From assembly GCF_900624995.1 (NCBI RefSeq), contig NZ_UYXQ01000004.1, positions 169,465 through 233,464 on the forward strand: a stretch of 64,000 nt of DNA, written 5' to 3'. The stretch is from Pseudomonas antarctica (GTDB lineage: Bacteria > Pseudomonadota > Gammaproteobacteria > Pseudomonadales > Pseudomonadaceae). The notes beneath the pieces were generated by a model. That model was given only the letters and a program-made list of their open reading frames with translations, searched no databases and was not told the DNA's origin. This document shows, in pieces, positions 23,767 to 33,058 of this stretch (the first letter of the stretch is position 1; the number at the start of each line of letters is the position of its first letter). The translations under genes were made by a program, and so were the position numbers.

Positions 23767-25146
23767 ATGATTAAAGATCCTTTTGCCCGTCTGGGCCTGG
23801 ACCGCGAAGTCCTGACTGTCAGCCAGCTCAACGGCCGCGCGCGGGTGTTGCTGGAAGACGTGTTCACCAATATCTGGGTCGAAGGCGAGATTTCCAACCT
23901 CGCTCGCCCGGCCTCCGGCCATGTTTACTTCACCCTCAAGGACAGCGGCGCTCAGGTTCGTTGCGCATTGTTCCGCAACAATGCCGCACGGGTGCGCCAG
24001 GCGTTGAAGGATGGCCTGGCCGTTAAGGTGCGCGGCAAGGTTTCGCTGTTCGAAGGCCGTGGTGACTACCAGTTGATCCTCGACACAGTGGAGCCCGCCG
24101 GTGATGGCGCGCTGCGCTTGGCTTTCGATGCACTGAAGGAAAAACTCAGCGCCGAAGGCCTGTTCAGTGCCGAACGCAAGGTGGCGCTGCCGGCACACCC
24201 TCGGCGCATTGGCATTATCAGTTCGCCCACAGGCGCGGTAATCCGCGACATCATCAGCGTGTTCCGCCGCCGCGCGCCGAACGTTGAATTGACGCTGATC
24301 CCGACGGCCGTACAAGGCCGCGAGGCCGTGTCTCAGATTGTGCGCGCCCTCAAGTTGGCGGATGCACGCGGCTTCGACGCGTTGATCCTCGCTCGCGGCG
24401 GCGGCTCTCTGGAAGACCTGTGGTGCTTCAACGAAGAAGCCGTGGCCCGTGCGGTCGATGCTTGCGTTACGCCCATCGTCAGCGCCGTCGGCCATGAGAC
24501 CGATGTGTCGATCACGGACTTTGTCGCAGACGTGCGCGCGCCGACGCCCTCTGCTGCTGCGGAACTGCTCGCCCCAGACGCCAGCAATCTGGTGCGCCAG
24601 GTCGAAAGCCTGCATCGCCGCTTAGTCCTGTTGATGCGCAATCGGTTGAGCCATGACCGTCTGCGCCTCGAAGGCATGGCCCGCCGCCTGCGCCACCCTG
24701 GCGAACGGCTGCGTCAGCAGGCCCAGCGCCTGGATGACCTGGACATGCGCATGCGCCGCGCCTTCGAGCGCAACCTCAATACCCGCCGCGAACGCTTGAT
24801 CCGCCTGGAGACCCGCCTCGCCGGCCAGCACCCCGGCCGTCAACTGGCCCTGCTGCGCCAACGCCTGGACAGCCTCGCCGAACGCCTGCCACGTGCCATG
24901 CGCGAAGGCCTCAAGGCGCGGCGCCTGCAACTGCAAAGCCAGGTGCAAACGCTGCACGTGGTCAGCCCGCTGGCGACCCTCGCCCGTGGCTACAGCATTT
25001 TGCTGGACGAACGTGGCCAGGCGATTCGCAATGCCGCGCAAACCCACACCGGCCAGCGCCTGACCGCGCGCCTCGGTGAAGGCCAATTGCAGGTGCGGGT
25101 GGAAGATAACCACCTGACACCCGTCACCCTTTCGTTATTGGATTGA
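23767..25146 (+). CDS. xseA: Exodeoxyribonuclease VII large subunit
   Basis: This 459-residue catalytic subunit of exonuclease VII degrades single-stranded DNA from both ends. It has an N-terminal OB-fold (tRNA_anti-like; VWVEGEISNL-type start with NIWVEGEISNLARPASGHVYF), the catalytic domain with ARGGGSLEDLWCFNEE and VGHETDVSITDFVAD, and a long coiled-coil C-terminal region rich in Arg and Leu. Start ATG 23767 (MIKDPFARLGLDRE) gives the family length. The gene for the small subunit, xseB, is not in the window. Confidence 0.97.
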   Translation: MIKDPFARLGLDREVLTVSQLNGRARVLLEDVFTNIWVEGEISNLARPASGHVYFTLKDSGAQVRCALFRNNAARVRQALKDGLAVKVRGKVSLFEGRGDYQLILDTVEPAGDGALRLAFDALKEKLSAEGLFSAERKVALPAHPRRIGIISSPTGAVIRDIISVFRRRAPNVELTLIPTAVQGREAVSQIVRALKLADARGFDALILARGGGSLEDLWCFNEEAVARAVDACVTPIVSAVGHETDVSITDFVADVRAPTPSAAAELLAPDASNLVRQVESLHRRLVLLMRNRLSHDRLRLEGMARRLRHPGERLRQQAQRLDDLDMRMRRAFERNLNTRRERLIRLETRLAGQHPGRQLALLRQRLDSLAERLPRAMREGLKARRLQLQSQVQTLHVVSPLATLARGYSILLDERGQAIRNAAQTHTGQRLTARLGEGQLQVRVEDNHLTPVTLSLLD

Positions 25147-25149
25147 TTG

Positions 25150-25971
25150 ATGCCTCGTCTATTTAGCCTGCTGATGCTGTTGTGCCTGACCTTCAACGCC
25201 CACGCCGACAGCTACATCACTCGGTTGCTGAACAAGCCGGTGCCCGGTGGCGTCGCAGTGGTCGACCTGGGCCCTTCGGCAACTGCGCCAAAAGCGACCT
25301 ACCAGAACCGACCGGTATTGGTGGTCAAGGAACAGAACAACTGGCTGGCGATTGTCGGGATTGCGCTTACGGTTAAACCCGGCACCCAACGCATCACCAG
25401 TGGCGGGCAAAACCTGCCGTTCGTGGTGGGCTTCAAGAAGTACCCCGAGCAGCACATCACCCTGAAGAACAAAAGCCAGGTGAACCCGGACCCGGCACAG
25501 CTCAAACGCATCGAGGGCGAACTGGCCGTACAGCTCAAGGCCTACCGCAGCTTCAGCCCGAACATACCCAGCAACCTGTTGTTGGACAAGCCAGTCAACG
25601 GGCCGCTGTCGAGCAAGTTTGGTGTGCGCCGGTTCTTTAACGGCGAGGAGCGCAACCCGCATTCGGGCCTGGACTTCGCTGTCGGCGCCGGCACGCCGAT
25701 CAAGACCCCAGCGGCAGGCAAGGTGATCCTGACCGGCAACTACTTCTTCAACGGCAACACCGTCTTTGTGGACCATGGCCAGGGCTTTATCAGCATGTTC
25801 TGCCATATGTCGAAGATCGACGTGAAGGTGGGCGACCAACTGGCGCGCGGTGCGGTGGTGGGCAAGGTCGGCTCGACGGGCCGTGCGACCGGCCCACATA
25901 TGCACTGGAACATCAGCCTCAACGATGCACGAGTGGACCCAGCGATTTTTATCGGTGCCTTCCAGCCCTGA
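25150..25971 (+). CDS. Periplasmic M23 metallopeptidase
   Basis: This 273-residue LytM/M23 protein has a signal peptide (LFSLLMLLCLTFNAHA, cleaved before DSYITR). An N-terminal beta-rich domain precedes the catalytic domain from about residue 160: the zinc ligands lie in HSGLDF and in HMHWN near residue 250, and the fold signature VFVDHGQGFISMFCHMSKI is present. All ligands are visible, so it is probably an active peptidoglycan endopeptidase rather than an EnvC-type activator. It begins 3 bases after xseA stops; ATG 25150 was preferred to the TTG at 25147. Confidence 0.9.
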   Translation: MPRLFSLLMLLCLTFNAHADSYITRLLNKPVPGGVAVVDLGPSATAPKATYQNRPVLVVKEQNNWLAIVGIALTVKPGTQRITSGGQNLPFVVGFKKYPEQHITLKNKSQVNPDPAQLKRIEGELAVQLKAYRSFSPNIPSNLLLDKPVNGPLSSKFGVRRFFNGEERNPHSGLDFAVGAGTPIKTPAAGKVILTGNYFFNGNTVFVDHGQGFISMFCHMSKIDVKVGDQLARGAVVGKVGSTGRATGPHMHWNISLNDARVDPAIFIGAFQP

Positions 25972-25996
25972 GATGATCGGTGGGGCCGCAAGCCTC

Positions 25997-26064
25997 ATCG
26001 CGGGCAAGCCCGCGCCCACAGTTGAATGCATTCCAATGTGGGAGCGGGCTTGCCCGAGATAGCG
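25997..26064. repeat. REP pair (REPIN), diverged
   Basis: Inverted GGGCAAGCCCGCGCCCACA and TGTGGGAGCGGGCTTGCCCG copies stand about 15 bp apart downstream of the M23 gene. The left copy has diverged from the usual sequence. Confidence 0.75.
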
Positions 26065-26229
26065 TGAGCCTGTCACCGCGATTGCGCGCCTCGTTTAGCC
26101 AGCGCAAATAAAAAGGTCATTAGCCATCAACACAGCTACAAAATCTCGCCCAATCACTCAAAGCAAGAACTTATCTCAATTTTTCTCGACTGCTTGCCAT
26201 CTTTCACCCCTGCGGTTAGGGTTGAGCTT

Positions 26230-26307
26230 ATGAAAACCTCTCATACCCTCATTCAGCTCCGCCAGCACCGCAGCCTGTGCCTCGTCAGCGCACGACTGCC
26301 AGGTTGA
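26230..26307 (+). CDS. Candidate leader peptide of leuA
   Basis: A 25-codon frame begins 166 bases before the leuA start and encodes 5 Leu residues, with [11 protein letters not shown] at its end. GGTTGAG lies just before the ATG. Its place in an otherwise empty 320-bp leader suggests leucine-sensitive attenuation of leuA. I cannot draw a convincing terminator and antiterminator pair after it; the best is a short GC-rich hairpin with TTTT near 26353-26368. Confidence 0.4.
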   Translation: MKTSHTLIQLRQHRSLCLVSARLPG

Positions 26308-26395
26308 ATCGATCTGCCTCGTCCCACGCTTCATCCCCAAAAATAGTTACACGGCAGGCCGCCTTTTCTCGGCCCCTACAACAAAGGATTTCCCG

Positions 26396-28075
26396 ATGAG
26401 CATGCTCAAAGACCCGTCTTCGAAGTACCGCGCGTTCCCGACCATCGATATCCCGGACCGCACGTGGCCGTCGAAAACCATCACCGAAGCGCCGATCTGG
26501 TGCAGCTCCGACCTGCGTGATGGCAACCAGTCGCTGATCGAGCCGATGGACGCCGCGAAAAAACTGCGTTTCTGGAAGACCCTGGTTGCGGTGGGCGTGA
26601 AGGAAATCGAAGCCTCGTTCCCGGCCGCTTCGCAAACCGACTTCGACTTCGTGCGCACCTTGATCGAGGACAATCACATCCCCGAGGACACCACCATCCA
26701 GGTGCTGACCCAGGGCCGTGAAGACTTGATCGCGCGTACCTTCGAATCCCTGCGCGGCGCCAAGAAAGCCATCGTGCACTTGTACAACGCCACCTCGCCG
26801 TCGTTCCGCCGCATCGTGTTCAACCAGGACAAGGACGGCATCAAGGCCATCGCCGTCAACGCGGCCAAGCTGTTCGTCAAATACGCCGCCCAGCAGCCGG
26901 AAACCCAGTGGACATTCGAATACTCTCCGGAGACCTTCAGCGCCACTGAACTGGAGTTCGCCAAGGAAGTGTGTGACGCGGTGATTGAGGTGTGGAACCC
27001 AACACCTGAGCACAAGATGATCCTCAACTTGCCAGCCACCGTTGAGTGCGCCACGCCGAACATCTATGCCGACCAGATCGAGTGGTTCGGTCGCCATATC
27101 AACCGCCGTGACAGCGTGATCATCAGCCTGCACACCCACAACGACCGTGGCACCGGCGTGGCCGCCACCGAGCTGGGCTTGATGGCCGGCGCCGACCGTG
27201 TCGAAGGCTGCCTGTTCGGCAACGGCGAACGCACCGGTAACGTCGACCTGGTCACTGTGGCACTGAACATGTACACCCAGGGTCTCGATCCACAGCTGGA
27301 CTTTTCCGATATCGATGGCGTGCGCAAGGTCGTCGAGGAGTGCAACCAGATTCAGGTGCACCCACGTCACCCGTACGTCGGCGACCTGGTGCACACCGCG
27401 TTCTCCGGCTCCCATCAGGACGCGATCCGCAAAGGCTTCACTCAGCAGAAAGCCGATGCACTGTGGGAAGTACCGTACTTGCCGATCGACCCCGCCGACA
27501 TTGGCCGCAGCTACGAGGCCGTCATTCGTGTGAATAGCCAGTCGGGCAAAGGCGGCATCGCCTACCTGCTGGAGCAGGAATACGACATCAGCTTGCCGCG
27601 TCGCATGCAAATCGAGTTCAGCCAAGTGGTACAGGCTGAAACCGACCGCGTCGGCCTGGAAATGACCGCACCGCAGATCTACGCGTTGCTGCAGCGTGAA
27701 TACCTGCAAGCCAACACCCCGTACGCCTTGGTCAGCCATCGCCTGCAGGAAGAGAACGGCAACAGCTTTGTCGAGGTGGAGGTCTCGGGCAAGGGCCAGG
27801 GCGAAACCAACCTGCACTGGAAAGGCAAAGGCAACGGCGCCCTGGAAGCGCTGGTGGCTGGCCTGCCGATTGGCGTGGAGATCATGGACTACAACGAACA
27901 TGCAATCGGTGCTGGCACCAACGCCAAGGCGGCGGCCTACATTGAACTGCGTGTGAACGGCGAGCGCCCGGTGCATGGTGTGGGCATTGATGAAAACATC
28001 ACCACAGCGAGCTTCAAGGCGCTGTTCAGTGCGCTGAACCGGTCGTTGAGTCAGCAGGAAGCGAAAGCGGCGTAA
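26396..28075 (+). CDS. leuA: 2-isopropylmalate synthase
   Basis: This 559-residue enzyme condenses acetyl-CoA and 2-oxoisovalerate, the first committed step of leucine synthesis. The N-terminal HMGL-like TIM barrel contains LRDGNQSL and the metal-binding [11 protein letters not shown] region followed by [18 protein letters not shown]. The C-terminal part (about 430-555) is the LeuA allosteric domain that binds leucine. The length fits the long (type 2) LeuA form found in Pseudomonas. It is a single gene, preceded by a 320-bp leader and followed by a strong terminator. Confidence 0.97.
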   Translation: MSMLKDPSSKYRAFPTIDIPDRTWPSKTITEAPIWCSSDLRDGNQSLIEPMDAAKKLRFWKTLVAVGVKEIEASFPAASQTDFDFVRTLIEDNHIPEDTTIQVLTQGREDLIARTFESLRGAKKAIVHLYNATSPSFRRIVFNQDKDGIKAIAVNAAKLFVKYAAQQPETQWTFEYSPETFSATELEFAKEVCDAVIEVWNPTPEHKMILNLPATVECATPNIYADQIEWFGRHINRRDSVIISLHTHNDRGTGVAATELGLMAGADRVEGCLFGNGERTGNVDLVTVALNMYTQGLDPQLDFSDIDGVRKVVEECNQIQVHPRHPYVGDLVHTAFSGSHQDAIRKGFTQQKADALWEVPYLPIDPADIGRSYEAVIRVNSQSGKGGIAYLLEQEYDISLPRRMQIEFSQVVQAETDRVGLEMTAPQIYALLQREYLQANTPYALVSHRLQEENGNSFVEVEVSGKGQGETNLHWKGKGNGALEALVAGLPIGVEIMDYNEHAIGAGTNAKAAAYIELRVNGERPVHGVGIDENITTASFKALFSALNRSLSQQEAKAA

Positions 28076-28092
28076 CTTGAGTGCTGAAATAC

Positions 28093-28127
28093 AAAAGGCC
28101 CCTGGGTGAGAATCCAGGGGCCTTTTT
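28093..28127 (+). terminator. leuA terminator
   Basis: GGCCCCTGG and CCAGGGGCC form a 9-bp stem followed by TTTTT, about 20 bases after the leuA stop; the A-run before it would let it work in both directions. Confidence 0.9.
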
Positions 28128-28156
28128 ACTAGGTTTTTTGGTGTTGCTGATGGCCT

Positions 28157-28234
28157 CTTCGCGAGCAAGCCCGCTCCCACATTTTGAATGTATTCACAGA
28201 TCAAAATGTGGGAGCGGGCTTGCTCGCGAAAGCG
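28157..28234. repeat. REP pair (REPIN), inward type
   Basis: Two near-identical CGCGAGCAAGCCCGCTCCCA repeats in opposite orientation have a 25-bp A+T-rich middle, between the convergent leuA and the amidase gene. The layout matches the copy at 21882-21959. Confidence 0.85.
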
Positions 28235-28239
28235 GTGTA

Positions 28240-29031
28240 TCAGACAAACTGAAAGCGATCGGCATCCAGGTTCGCCGGAAACCTAGTGCGATAAGCAGCC
28301 AACTCCGCCGCATCCAGGATCACCTGAAACACCCCGTCCGCCTCCCCGGCACTCAGCAAGGTCTCACCCTGGAAGTCCAGCACTTGGCTGTCTCCCGTGT
28401 AGGCAAAGCCTTTGCCATCGGTACCCACCCGGTTCACCGCCGCCACGTAGCACAGGTTCTCGATGGCTCGCGCCGGCAATAACCGGTTCCAGTGCTGGCG
28501 CCGTGCACCCGGCCAATTGGCGGTGTACAGCAGCAAGTCCGTGTCCTGCGCGTCACGGCTCCACACCGGGAAGCGCAGGTCGTAGCAAATCAACGGGCGA
28601 ATACGCCACCCCTTCAACTCAAACTGCACCTGGCGCTCGCCCGGCGTGTAGTGGTCGTGCTCGCCCGCCATACGGAACAGGTGGCGCTTGTCGTAATGCA
28701 GCACCTCGCCATCCGGCCGCGCCCACAGCAGGCGGTTGCGATGGCTGCCGTCGGCGGCCTGGATAATCACGCTGCCGGTGATCACCGCGTTGTATTTGGC
28801 CGCCTGGGCCTGCAGCCATGCATGGGTGGGGCCATTTTCGCGCTCGGCGAGCGTGGCCGATTCCATCGAGAAGCCGGTGGTGAACATCTCCGGCAACACG
28901 ATCAGGTCGGCGCCTTGGGCTTGTTCCAGCAGCAACTCGAAATGCTCGAGGTTGGCCTGACGGTCATGCCACACCAGGCTGGTCTGGACCAAGGCAATGG
29001 TCAAGTCGGGTAATGCACTCAGATCACGCAT
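28240..29031 (-). CDS. Omega-amidase (nitrilase superfamily, YafV type)
   Basis: This 263-residue carbon-nitrogen hydrolase shows the Glu-Lys-Cys triad: Glu in IVLPEMFTTGF, Lys in LHYDKRHLF, and Cys in PLICYDLRFP. YafV/omega-amidase enzymes deaminate 2-oxoglutaramate or 2-oxosuccinamate, the keto acids left by glutamine or asparagine transaminases. Start ATG 29031 lies inside the end of the upstream aminotransferase (13-base overlap), so the two are translationally coupled. That pairing strongly supports a glutamine transaminase plus omega-amidase route. The frame extends upstream to 29166, but the extension is shadow sequence. Confidence 0.92.
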   Translation of the reverse strand: MRDLSALPDLTIALVQTSLVWHDRQANLEHFELLLEQAQGADLIVLPEMFTTGFSMESATLAERENGPTHAWLQAQAAKYNAVITGSVIIQAADGSHRNRLLWARPDGEVLHYDKRHLFRMAGEHDHYTPGERQVQFELKGWRIRPLICYDLRFPVWSRDAQDTDLLLYTANWPGARRQHWNRLLPARAIENLCYVAAVNRVGTDGKGFAYTGDSQVLDFQGETLLSAGEADGVFQVILDAAELAAYRTRFPANLDADRFQFV

Positions 29032-30167
29032 AGTTTCTCCGCCGCTTGTTGCAGCGTTTCCTCGCGTTTGGCAAAGCACAGACGCACCAGGCGCTGGCCT
29101 TGAGGTGGGTGCTGGTAGAACACCGAAACCGGGATCGTCGCGACGCCGTGTTCGCGCGTCATCCACAGAGACATAGCGGCGTCATCCAGGTCCGGGCGAA
29201 TCTGTGAGTAATCCACCAGTTGAAAGTAAGTACCGGTCACCCGGGTAAAGCTGAAACGCGACGGTGCCAGCAGGTCGCAGAACAGGTCGCGCTTGGCCTG
29301 GTAGAAGGCCGGCAGTTCTTCGACATGTTCCGGGTGTTCGGCCATGAAGTCCGCCAAAGCGTACTGCAAAGGGGTCACGCCGCAGAAGTTGACATATTGA
29401 TGCACCTTGCGCAGTTCAGCGGTCAGCGCGGCGGGCGCGACCACGTAGCCGGTTTTCCAGCCGGTGACGTGATAAGTCTTGCCGAAGGAGCTGACCACGA
29501 ACGCACGCTGATACAGCTCTTCGTGGGCCAGAACGCTGGCATGGGGCACGCCGTCGAACACCAAGTGTTCGTAGACTTCATCGCTGACCAGATAGATATC
29601 GCGGTCGCGGATCAGTTCGGCTAACTGGTCCAGTTCGGCGCGGCTGATCAGTGCGCCGGTCGGGTTGTGCGGGGAGTTCAGGATGATCATGCGTGTGCGC
29701 GGCGAAAGTGCGGCCTTGATCTTTTCGAAGTCCAGGGCGAAGCCTTGCAGGCTCAGTTGCACATGCACGCAGCGGCCGCCGGCCAGCTCGACTGAGGGCT
29801 CGTAGCTGTCGTAGCAGGGGTCGAACACGATGACTTCATCGCCATTGCGAATCACCGCCTGAATCGCGCAGAAAATCGCCTCGGTAGCGCCCGGGGTAAT
29901 GGTCACTTCGCTGTCGGGGTTGACCGTGGCGCCATAGCTGCGGGCGATCTTGGCCGCCACTTGCTGGCGCAGCACCGGCAGGCCGGTCATCGGCGCGTAC
30001 TGGTTATGACCGAGCGCGATATGTTTGCCCACCGCATCAAGCAACGCCTGCGGGCCATTGAAATCGGGAAAACCTTGGGACAGGTTGAGCGCGCCGGTCT
30101 CGGCTGCGAGTTGCGACATGGTGGTGAAAATGGTCGTGCCGACATTCGGCAGCTTGCTGGTGATCAT
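29019..30167 (-). CDS. Class I/II aminotransferase (methionine / glutamine-K type)
   Basis: This 382-residue PLP enzyme resembles E. coli YbdL and the kynurenine/glutamine transaminase K group. The PLP lysine is in VSSFGKTYHVTGWKTGY, with NSPHNPTGA and the C-terminal Arg region (RLCFAKREETL) present. Such enzymes transaminate the methionine-derived 4-methylthio-2-oxobutanoate with glutamine; the omega-amidase gene that overlaps its end makes the reaction irreversible. This suggests a role in methionine salvage, though mtn genes are not in the window. It starts at ATG 30167. Confidence 0.9.
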   Translation of the reverse strand: MITSKLPNVGTTIFTTMSQLAAETGALNLSQGFPDFNGPQALLDAVGKHIALGHNQYAPMTGLPVLRQQVAAKIARSYGATVNPDSEVTITPGATEAIFCAIQAVIRNGDEVIVFDPCYDSYEPSVELAGGRCVHVQLSLQGFALDFEKIKAALSPRTRMIILNSPHNPTGALISRAELDQLAELIRDRDIYLVSDEVYEHLVFDGVPHASVLAHEELYQRAFVVSSFGKTYHVTGWKTGYVVAPAALTAELRKVHQYVNFCGVTPLQYALADFMAEHPEHVEELPAFYQAKRDLFCDLLAPSRFSFTRVTGTYFQLVDYSQIRPDLDDAAMSLWMTREHGVATIPVSVFYQHPPQGQRLVRLCFAKREETLQQAAEKLCVI

Positions 30168-30241
30168 CGGTGGCCCCTGCAGGTGAGCCCCAAGTTTTAA
30201 GCTGCCGGCCGCGTGGGGTCAAGGCACAAACCGTCGCGCAC

Positions 30242-30265
30242 AAAAAAGGGCTCCAAAGGAGCCCT
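30242..30265 (-). terminator. Terminator after der
   Basis: On the minus strand GGGCTCC, TTT and GGAGCCC form a hairpin followed by TTTTTT, about 37 bases after the der stop. It closes the large ndk-side operon. Confidence 0.88.
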
Positions 30266-30301
30266 CTCTTGCAGCGTGCAGCTTACAACGTGAAGCGGCG
30301 T

Positions 30302-31771
30302 TTATTTCTTGTCGCGGCGCTTCTTGTCGGCCTTCTTGTGGTGAGTCATCAAACGACGCTTCTTGTTCACCTGACGGTCAGTCAAGGTGTTCTTGTTGCC
30401 TTCGTATGGGTTCTCGCCACCCTTGAACTCGATACGAATCGGCGTACCGACCAGTTTCAAGACACGGCGGTAGGTGTTTTCCAGGTAACGCACATAGGAT
30501 TTCGGCACCTTCTCGATCTGGTTACCGTGAATCACGATAATCGGCGGGTTGGCACCACCCAAGTGGGCGTAACGCAGTTTGATCCGGCGGTTGTTAACCA
30601 TCGGCGGCGCGTGCTCGCCGACTGCGTCTTCCAGGATCTGGGTCAGACGGTTGGTCGGCCAGCGGGTAACTGCGGACTTGAACGAGTTTTGTACGGAGCC
30701 GTAGAGGTTGCCCACGCCGGTGCCGTGCAGGGCCGAGATAAAGTGAATATCGGCGAACTCAACGAAGAACAGGCGGCGCTGCAGCTCGATCTTGACGAAA
30801 TCGCGCTCGCTCGGCGTCATGCCGTCCCACTTGTTGATCGCGATCACCAAGGCGCGACCGGCTTCCAGGGCAAAGCCCAGCAAGTTGAGGTCGTGATCCA
30901 CTACACCTTCGCGGGCGTCCATCACGAAGATCACTACGTTGGCGTCTTTGATCGCCTGCAGGGTTTTGACCACCGAGAACTTTTCAACTTCCTCGTGGAT
31001 CTTGCCGCGCTTGCGCACACCAGCGGTGTCGATCAGCGTGTACTTCTCCTCGTTACGCTCGAACGGGATGTAGATACTGTCGCGGGTGGTGCCGGGTTGG
31101 TCATACACGATTACCCGGTCTTCACCGAGCATGCGGTTAACCAAGGTCGACTTGCCGACGTTCGGGCGACCGATGATAGCGATCTTGATACCGTCTTTTT
31201 CGCTTGGGCCAGGAATGCGCTTGGCTTCCTCACCTTCGGCAACGATCTCTTCCTCGCCCTCTTCTTCCTCGGCGTCATCCTTAGGGAAGTCGCGCAGGGC
31301 GATTTCGAGCATCTGGGTGATACCGCGACCGTGAGCACCAGCGACCGGGATCGCATCGCCCAAGCCCATCGGGCTGAACTCGGCGCGGGCCGCCTCAGGA
31401 TCGATGTTGTCGATCTTGTTGGCGACCAAATAGGAACGCTTGTTGCGCTTGCGCAGGTGCTCGCCAATCATCTGGTCGGCAGCGGTGTAGCCCGCGCGGG
31501 CGTCCACCAGGAACAACACGACATCGGCTTCTTCGATGGCCAGCAGCGACTGCTCGGCCATCTTTTCGTCCATGCCATGCTCGTCACCGGAGATACCACC
31601 GGTGTCGACAATAATGTAGGAGCGCCCTTGCCACTTTGCCTCACCGTATTGGCGATCACGGGTCAGACCGGACAAGTCGCCGACGATGGCGTCGCGAGTC
31701 CTGGTCAGGCGGTTGAACAAGGTGGACTTGCCGACGTTAGGTCGGCCCACCAGGGCGATTACGGGAACCAT
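30302..31771 (-). CDS. der: Ribosome assembly GTPase Der (EngA)
   Basis: This 489-residue essential GTPase acts in 50S subunit maturation. It has two G domains in tandem, each with a P-loop ([14 protein letters not shown] and [14 protein letters not shown]), DTGG/DTAG G3 motifs and NKID/NKWD G4 motifs, then a C-terminal KH-like domain and a very basic tail. The linker between the G domains is acidic ([11 protein letters not shown]). Start ATG 31771 ([12 protein letters not shown]) gives the standard length; four more N-terminal residues are possible. It is the last gene of the block that starts with rlmN or ndk. Confidence 0.97.
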   Translation of the reverse strand: MVPVIALVGRPNVGKSTLFNRLTRTRDAIVGDLSGLTRDRQYGEAKWQGRSYIIVDTGGISGDEHGMDEKMAEQSLLAIEEADVVLFLVDARAGYTAADQMIGEHLRKRNKRSYLVANKIDNIDPEAARAEFSPMGLGDAIPVAGAHGRGITQMLEIALRDFPKDDAEEEEGEEEIVAEGEEAKRIPGPSEKDGIKIAIIGRPNVGKSTLVNRMLGEDRVIVYDQPGTTRDSIYIPFERNEEKYTLIDTAGVRKRGKIHEEVEKFSVVKTLQAIKDANVVIFVMDAREGVVDHDLNLLGFALEAGRALVIAINKWDGMTPSERDFVKIELQRRLFFVEFADIHFISALHGTGVGNLYGSVQNSFKSAVTRWPTNRLTQILEDAVGEHAPPMVNNRRIKLRYAHLGGANPPIIVIHGNQIEKVPKSYVRYLENTYRRVLKLVGTPIRIEFKGGENPYEGNKNTLTDRQVNKKRRLMTHHKKADKKRRDKK

Positions 31772-31798
31772 GCGGCTCTCCACTTCGTTATTTCAGAA

Positions 31799-31827
31799 AA
31801 TACAAAAGCCGCTGCAAGGCAGCGGCT
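31799..31827 (-). terminator. Hairpin between bamB and der
   Basis: AGCCGCTGC and GCAGCGGCT pair around a 3-base loop, with TTTTGTATTTT following on the minus strand. A second G+C-rich hairpin (GCCCCGCCGAAGCGGGGC) lies at about 31861-31878. The pair may attenuate read-through from bamB into der. Confidence 0.7.
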
Positions 31828-31906
31828 GGTGCTCGGGGCAGCATATTCAAATGCCGCATGCCCCGCCGAAGCGGGGCCGCCTGGGTTTTACCCCAAGCAT
31901 AGTTGC

Positions 31907-33058
31907 TTACTTAATGGTCAGGGCTTCCAGCTTGCCGCTGTTGCCAAACACGTAAAGCATATTACCCACGACCAGCGGACGGGCACGCAGGCCGTCGCTG
32001 TCGATACGCTCGCGGCCGACAAAACGACCGTCCACCTGGCTCAGCAGATGCAGGTAACCTTCGAAGTCACCTACCGCTACGTAGCTGGAGAACACTTCCG
32101 GAGCCGACAGTTGACGGCGGGCCAGGGAGTCGTTGCTCCACAGTGCAGTGGTGGAACGCTCGTCGACACTTTCAACAGTACCTGACGCCAGGCTTACGTA
32201 GACGCTGCCAAACCCTTGGGCGACACCGGCGTAACTGGAAGCATCACGCTGCCAGTTGATGCGGCCGCTTTGCAGGTCCAGCGCCGCAACACGGCCCTGG
32301 TAGGTAGCGACGTAAATGGTTTCACCCGAGAGCAGCAAGCCGCCGTCGATGTCCACCACGCGATCCAGCTCGGAACGACCCTGAGGGATGGCCACACGGG
32401 TTTCCCAGGCCGGCACGCCGTTCTGGATATCCAAGGCGACCACTTTACCGGTCGACAGGCCTGCAACGGCCAGGTTGTTGGTCACAATCGGACCACTGGT
32501 ACCGCGCAGGGTCAACACCGCAGGGGTGCTGTCGTATAACCAGCGCTGGTTGCCGGTGGCGGCATCCAGACCGATCACACGGTCATCCTGGGTTTGCACC
32601 ACGACGATATCGCCATTGGTGGCAGGCGCCGAGAGCACTTCACTGGTCACCCGAGCGCGCCATTTCTCTTCACCCGTCGCCGAGTCCAGAGCAACCACGT
32701 CGCCTTTGAGCGTACCGACCAGCACCATGCCGTAGCCGACACCCACGCCACCGGAAACCGGTAGATCGAGGTCTTTCTTCCACTTCACGTCGCCATTCAT
32801 GCGATCCATGGCAATGATCACGCCGGTGGAGTCAGTGGCCACAATGTTGTCGCCGTCGATCGCCGGCTGCAACAGGTTGTACAGGTCGCCCTGGCCATCG
32901 CCCACGGAGCGGCTCCACTGCTTCTGCAGGACCACTTCTTCCTTGAAGCTGGTCAGCTCGGCAGGAGGCAGTTCTTTTTTACTGTTGCTGCTGCAACCCG
33001 CGGCCAGAATGGCCAGAGCCAGCAATGCTGCATGTTTCCAACGGATCACGTCACGCAT
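31907..33058 (-). CDS. bamB: Outer-membrane assembly lipoprotein BamB
   Basis: This 383-residue lipoprotein subunit of the BAM complex helps fold outer-membrane proteins. The signal peptide ends in the lipobox LAAGC (acylated Cys22) followed by SSNSKK. The rest consists of repeated PQQ-like blades of an eight-bladed propeller, for example VIAMDRMNGDVKWKKDL and VVALDSATGEEKWRARV. Start ATG 33058 overlaps the end of yfgM by 8 bases, so the two are coupled. The longer frame to 33310 is rejected because the lipoprotein signal starts at 33058. Confidence 0.96.
   Translation of the reverse strand: MRDVIRWKHAALLALAILAAGCSSNSKKELPPAELTSFKEEVVLQKQWSRSVGDGQGDLYNLLQPAIDGDNIVATDSTGVIIAMDRMNGDVKWKKDLDLPVSGGVGVGYGMVLVGTLKGDVVALDSATGEEKWRARVTSEVLSAPATNGDIVVVQTQDDRVIGLDAATGNQRWLYDSTPAVLTLRGTSGPIVTNNLAVAGLSTGKVVALDIQNGVPAWETRVAIPQGRSELDRVVDIDGGLLLSGETIYVATYQGRVAALDLQSGRINWQRDASSYAGVAQGFGSVYVSLASGTVESVDERSTTALWSNDSLARRQLSAPEVFSSYVAVGDFEGYLHLLSQVDGRFVGRERIDSDGLRARPLVVGNMLYVFGNSGKLEALTIK

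Noticed and set aside
26285..28204. 639-codon open frame opposite leuA
   Set aside because: Antisense shadow of leuA; no ribosome-binding site or recognisable domain.
30170..32185. 671-codon open frame on the plus strand opposite der and bamB
   Set aside because: It is the antisense shadow of two certain genes in high-G+C DNA; its composition is that of a reversed frame and it has no family motif.
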